The notes under the pieces: generated by a model
Told to the model about the DNA's origin: nothing
Databases searched by the model: none
The model's input: the letters and a program-made list of their open reading frames with translations, nothing else
Assembly (NCBI GenBank): GCA_003248845.1
Contig: QFPD01000067.1
Location: forward strand, 1-9,658
Origin: Microbacterium sp.
GTDB lineage: Bacteria > Actinomycetota > Actinomycetes > Actinomycetales > Microbacteriaceae
Length of the DNA: 9,658 nucleotides
Direction of reading: 5' to 3'
Made by a program: the position numbers and the translations under genes
Part shown: positions 6,588 through 9,658 of the stretch, piece after piece
Position numbering within the stretch: the first letter of the stretch is position 1
Layout of the letters: the number at the start of each line of letters is the position of its first letter

Positions 6588-7439
6588 ATGTCGCGTCCCG
6601 TTCTGCGTACCACTCTCGCCGCTACCGCGGCCGCCGCCCTCCTCCTCCTCGCCGGCTGCGCCGGCGCTTCCGACCCGGCGTCTTCGGCCGCCGGCGCCGA
6701 CGCCGGCTACGTGACGCCGGGCAAGCTCACCTTCGCGACGGGCGAGACCGCCTACGAACCGTACGTGTTGAACGACGACCCGGCGTCGGGCGAGGGTTTC
6801 GAAGCCGCCGTCGCGTACGCCGTCGCGGAGAAGCTCGGCTTCGCGAAGGAGGACGTCGTGTGGGTGCGCACCTCGTTCGAGTCGGCGATCGCGCCGGGGC
6901 CGAAGAACTTCGACGTCAACATCCAGCAGTACACAATCACCGACGAGCGCACGCAGGCCGTCGACTTCTCGACGCCGTACTACGAGGCGAGCCAGTCGGT
7001 CGTCGCGGTCAAGGGCGGAAAGGCCGACGGCGTCACCGACATCGCCGGGCTCAAAGGTCTCGTCCTCGGCGCCATGACCGGGTCGACGAGCGCGACGACG
7101 CTCGAAGAGGCGATCGCCCCGGCCACCCCGGCGCAGTACTACAGCTCCAACGAGGACGCCGTCGCGGCGCTGAAGGCCGGCCAGATCGACGCGATCGTGC
7201 TCGACACCCCCACCGCCTACGTCGCGACCGTCGTGCCCTACATCGAGAACTCCTTCGTCGTCGGGCAGCTGCCCGCTGCCGGGGTGCCCGACCAGTGGGG
7301 CCTCGTCCTGGCGAAGGACTCCCCCCTCACCGCGCGCGTCAGCGAGGCCGTCGACGCGCTTCGCGCAGACGGGACGCTCGCCGCGCTGGAGCAGAAGTGG
7401 CTCGGCGTGCTGACGGACGGCATCCCGCAGCTCAAGTGA
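6588..7439 (+). CDS. Polar amino-acid ABC transporter substrate-binding lipoprotein
   Basis: This 283-residue protein should capture a polar amino acid outside the membrane and hand it to the permease encoded next. The signal peptide ends in a lipobox, LLLAGC, with Cys24 as the lipid-anchored residue. After a short serine/alanine-rich linker comes a type 3 solute-binding domain (about 45-283). It contains FDVNIQQYTITDERTQAVDF followed by STPYYEASQ, the family's central signature, with the TDER arginine that typically contacts the ligand carboxylate. ATG 6588 is chosen because it gives a proper lipoprotein signal and has GGAAGG 9 nt upstream. An upstream in-frame start at 6504 would add residues that do not look like a signal peptide. 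The family does not fix the ligand. It is the first gene of an importer operon, 22 bp before the permease. Confidence 0.92.
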   Translation: MSRPVLRTTLAATAAAALLLLAGCAGASDPASSAAGADAGYVTPGKLTFATGETAYEPYVLNDDPASGEGFEAAVAYAVAEKLGFAKEDVVWVRTSFESAIAPGPKNFDVNIQQYTITDERTQAVDFSTPYYEASQSVVAVKGGKADGVTDIAGLKGLVLGAMTGSTSATTLEEAIAPATPAQYYSSNEDAVAALKAGQIDAIVLDTPTAYVATVVPYIENSFVVGQLPAAGVPDQWGLVLAKDSPLTARVSEAVDALRADGTLAALEQKWLGVLTDGIPQLK

Positions 7440-7449
7440 CCGGTTCGGG

Positions 7450-7455
7450 TAACGT
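7450..7455 (+). promoter_or_regulatory. Candidate leaderless -10 box of the permease gene
   Basis: TAACGT matches TANNNT fully and ends 6 nt before GTG 7462, the same spacing as at 5011 and 5874. The gap has no Shine-Dalgarno sequence. It may give the permease and ATPase a separate transcript in addition to read-through from the binding-protein gene. Confidence 0.4.
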
Positions 7456-7461
7456 CGTCCC

Positions 7462-8303
7462 GTGACCAGCCACGCCCCCAGCGCGCTCGAGCTCGAGCGG
7501 CGCAGCTACCGACGCGGACGGGAGCGGCGGTCCGTCGTCGTGGCGATCGCCTCGACGCTCGTGTTCGCCGGGATCATCTGGGCGACGGTGATCAACACCC
7601 CCGGTTGGGCGGGCGTCCAGGGCGCGTTCTTCGACCCCGCGGTCGCGCTGAAGGCGCTGCCGAAAGTCTGGGACGGGTTCCTGCTGAACCTGCAGGTGCT
7701 GGGACTGTCGATCGTCACCGTGGCCGCAGTGGCGCTTGCGGTCGCGCTCGTGCGCACGCTGCGCGGGCCGGTGTTCTTTCCGCTGCGGGTCCTCGCGGCC
7801 GGATACACCGACCTGTTCCGCGGGCTCCCCTTCATCATCGTGCTGTACCTCGTCGGGTACGGCCTGCCCACGATCGCCGGAGTGCGCATCCCCGTCGTCG
7901 TCCTGGGCGTGCTCGCCGTGACCCTCACCTACTCGTCGTACGTCGCCGAGGTGATCCGCGCGGGGATCGAGGCGGTCCACCCCTCGCAGCGCCTCGCCGC
8001 CCGCGCGCTCGGCCTCGGACACGGGCAGACCATGCGCCGCGTGGTGCTCCCGCAGGCGCTGCGCAAGATGACCCCGCCGCTCATGAACGACTTCATCTCG
8101 ATGCAGAAGGACGTCGGCCTGATCTCGATCCTCGGCGCCGTCGACGCCATCGCCGCGGCGCGGTCCGTGGCATCCCTCACCTACAACTTCACGCCGTACG
8201 TCGTGGCCGGCCTCCTCTTCGTCCTCCTCGCGATCCCGACGATCCGTGTCACCGACTGGTACACCGCGCGCCTGCGCGCCCGCGAGCAGAGCGGAGCGAT
8301 CCT

Positions 8304-8307
<4 letters not shown>
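7462..8307 (+). CDS. Amino-acid ABC transporter permease (HisMQ type)
   Basis: This is the membrane channel subunit of the importer, 281 residues. It has a basic cytosolic N-terminus (RRSYRRGRERR) and about five membrane helices: near 25-44, 73-96, 112-136, 143-163 and 240-260. The cytosolic EAA loop that docks on the ATPase runs from AEVIRAGIEAVHPSQRLAAR to ALGLG (E163 to G184), with the family's GIEAVHPSQ signature. It is followed by VLPQALRKMTPPLMNDFI. Only one permease gene is present, so the channel is presumably a homodimer. GTG 7462 is chosen because it directly precedes the basic tail and because of the leaderless-type box upstream. The 3' end overlaps the ATPase gene by 4 bp (ATGA, 8304-8307), which indicates coupled translation. 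Confidence 0.93.
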
Positions 8308-9047
<740 letters not shown>

Positions 9048-9067
9048 CTCCGCAAGATCCCCTTCCG

Positions 9068-9121
9068 CGAGGGTGCGCTCGTTTCGCACGAGGGTGCACT
9101 CGTTTCGCACGAGGGTGCACT
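9068..9121. repeat. 21-bp tandem repeat, 2.6 copies
   Basis: Copy 1 is 9068-9088, copy 2 is 9089-9109, and a partial copy of 12 bp is 9110-9121. Each begins CGAGGGTGC and ends CTCGTTTCGCA. Copies 1 and 2 differ at one base (GTGCGC versus GTGCAC). The period of 21 bp is two helical turns. GTGCACTCGT (9094-9103) can pair with ACGAGGGTGCAC (9109-9120) around TTCGC, leaving a two-base bulge, so the array can form a strong hairpin. Confidence 0.9.
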
Positions 9122-9169
9122 GCGGGGGCGGGCGGGCGAGGCCGAGCGGGCGATCGGTGCGCGCACGTG

Positions 9170-9196
9170 CTCCGCAGAATGTCACGAACTCCGCAG
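9170..9196 (+). repeat. 27-nt unit with two CTCCGCA words, first copy
   Basis: CTCCGCAG occurs at 9170-9177 and again at 9189-9196, a 19-bp period, separated by AATGTCACGAA. A related unit in the opposite orientation is at 9213-9239 and matches at 21 of 27 positions. A single extra CTCCGCA sits at 9048-9054. Confidence 0.75.
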
Positions 9197-9242
9197 GCAT
9201 CGCGGCATCCTGGTGCGGAGTACATCGCAATCTGCGGAGTTC
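9186..9242. repeat. Perfect 11-bp inverted repeat
   Basis: GAACTCCGCAG (9186-9196) and CTGCGGAGTTC (9232-9242) are exact inverse copies with 35 nt between them. They are the inner half of the first 27-nt unit and the outer half of the second. As RNA or single-stranded DNA they would make a stem with a large loop. Confidence 0.85.
9213..9239 (-). repeat. 27-nt unit with two CTCCGCA words, inverted copy
   Basis: Read on the minus strand this holds CTCCGCAG, then ATTGCGATGTA, then CTCCGCA, with the same 19-bp period as the first copy. The words are fully conserved and the mismatches lie in the spacer, as expected if the words are what matters. Confidence 0.75.
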
Positions 9243-9285
9243 CTGCTCCGCCGAACGCGACGGACCGGATGCCGCACGCTGACGC

Positions 9286-9658
9286 TCAGGCGCGGATCGT
9301 GCGCTCCGCTGCTTCGACGACGTTCGTCATGAGGAGCGCCACTGTCATCGGGCCGACGCCGCCGGGGTTCGGCGACAGCCAGCCAGCGACGTCCTCGACT
9401 CCGGGGGCGATGTCGCCGTAGACCTTCGACTTGCCGGTGTCGGGGTCGGTTTCGCGCGTCACGCCGACGTCGAGCACGGCCGCACCGGGCTTGACGTCCT
9501 CGGGGCGGACGAGGTGCTTGACGCCCGCGGCGCCGACGATGACATCGGCCTGCCGCAGGTATGACGGCAGATCCCGCGTGCCCGTGTGCGTCAGCGTCAC
9601 GGTCGCGTTGACGGCGCGTCGCGTGAGCAGCAGCCCGATCGAGCGACCGATCGTGACC
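9286..9658 (-). CDS. folD: Bifunctional methylenetetrahydrofolate dehydrogenase / methenyltetrahydrofolate cyclohydrolase, C-terminal part (partial)
   Basis: FolD interconverts 5,10-methylene-, 5,10-methenyl- and 10-formyl-tetrahydrofolate in one-carbon metabolism, with an NADP-dependent step. The stop is at 9286-9288 and the frame stays open to the window edge, giving about 123 residues of a protein usually near 290. Visible parts are the NADP-binding region ([14 protein letters not shown], then [11 protein letters not shown]), the strand ADVIVGAAG, the segment [11 protein letters not shown], and the C-terminal signature [13 protein letters not shown]. The internal GTG at 9600 is not the start, because family similarity continues upstream of it. 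It converges on the importer operon across the repeat-rich gap. Confidence 0.95.
   Translation of the reverse strand, partial: VTIGRSIGLLLTRRAVNATVTLTHTGTRDLPSYLRQADVIVGAAGVKHLVRPEDVKPGAAVLDVGVTRETDPDTGKSKVYGDIAPGVEDVAGWLSPNPGGVGPMTVALLMTNVVEAAERTIRA

Larger units (their letters stand above)
9048..9285. other. 238-bp repeat-rich intergenic region between convergent genes
   Basis: The region lies between the ends of the ATPase gene and folD. Open frames across it are short and give low-complexity or arginine-rich peptides, so I see no gene. It holds the 21-bp tandem repeat and the CTCCGCA units listed separately, plus two GGATGCC words. No terminator with a T-run was seen on either strand. 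A hairpin inside the tandem repeats could end transcription in both directions. Confidence 0.7.

Noticed and set aside
9068..9121. CRISPR array
   Set aside because: The 21-bp units abut with no spacers between them, there are fewer than three copies, and no cas gene is nearby.
9048..9285. Insertion sequence remnant or small gene in the gap before folD
   Set aside because: No transposase-like residues appear in any frame, and no target duplication or paired terminal repeats of IS type are seen. Short frames give only low-complexity peptides.

Overview
The window is high-GC DNA with dense, short-spaced genes, frequent GTG starts and stop/start overlaps. Protein similarity, codon style and a very abundant GGATGCC/GGCATCC word point to an actinobacterium, most likely Microbacterium or a close relative in the Microbacteriaceae. 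This assignment comes from recognition of sequence style, not from a database search.

Left part (1-5022): a probable stress and sugar-oxidation cluster. The tail of an unidentified small protein (perhaps a gluconate 2-dehydrogenase subunit 3-like partner) overlaps by 4 bp the start of a GMC-family FAD oxidoreductase. That enzyme keeps its FAD site, a four-cysteine motif and its catalytic C-terminus, but seems to lack about 50-60 internal residues. Facing it on the minus strand is a compact unit read as dps, then a short-chain dehydrogenase, then a GH15 glycosidase. Dps should store iron and protect DNA. The dehydrogenase resembles the general-stress SDR group. The GH15 enzyme probably splits an alpha-glucoside such as trehalose or a maltooligosaccharide.

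Middle part (5023-6446): two plus-strand genes, a transglutaminase-like cysteine-protease-fold protein with an intact Cys-His-Asp triad, and a four-helix membrane protein of unknown function. Their start regions match at 16 of 19 bases and look like leaderless promoters, with a -10-like box 6 nt before the ATG.

Right part (6447-9047): an apparently complete polar amino-acid ABC importer: lipoprotein substrate-binding protein, HisMQ-type permease and ATPase. The genes are consecutive, and the permease and ATPase overlap by 4 bp. The permease also has a leaderless-type TAACGT box in the 22-bp gap before it.

End (9048-9658): a 238-bp intergenic region between convergent genes holds two kinds of repeat. 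One is a 21-bp tandem repeat (2.6 copies) that can form a hairpin. The other is a pair of 27-nt units in inverted orientation, each carrying two CTCCGCA words 19 bp apart. Beyond it is the C-terminal part of folD on the minus strand, cut by the window edge.

The gene families are mostly well known. The least explained items are the intergenic repeats, the internal deletion in the GMC enzyme, the GGATGCC enrichment with its gap over the dps/SDR region, and the leaderless-type starts. I saw no CRISPR array, rRNA, tRNA, insertion sequence or clear defence system.
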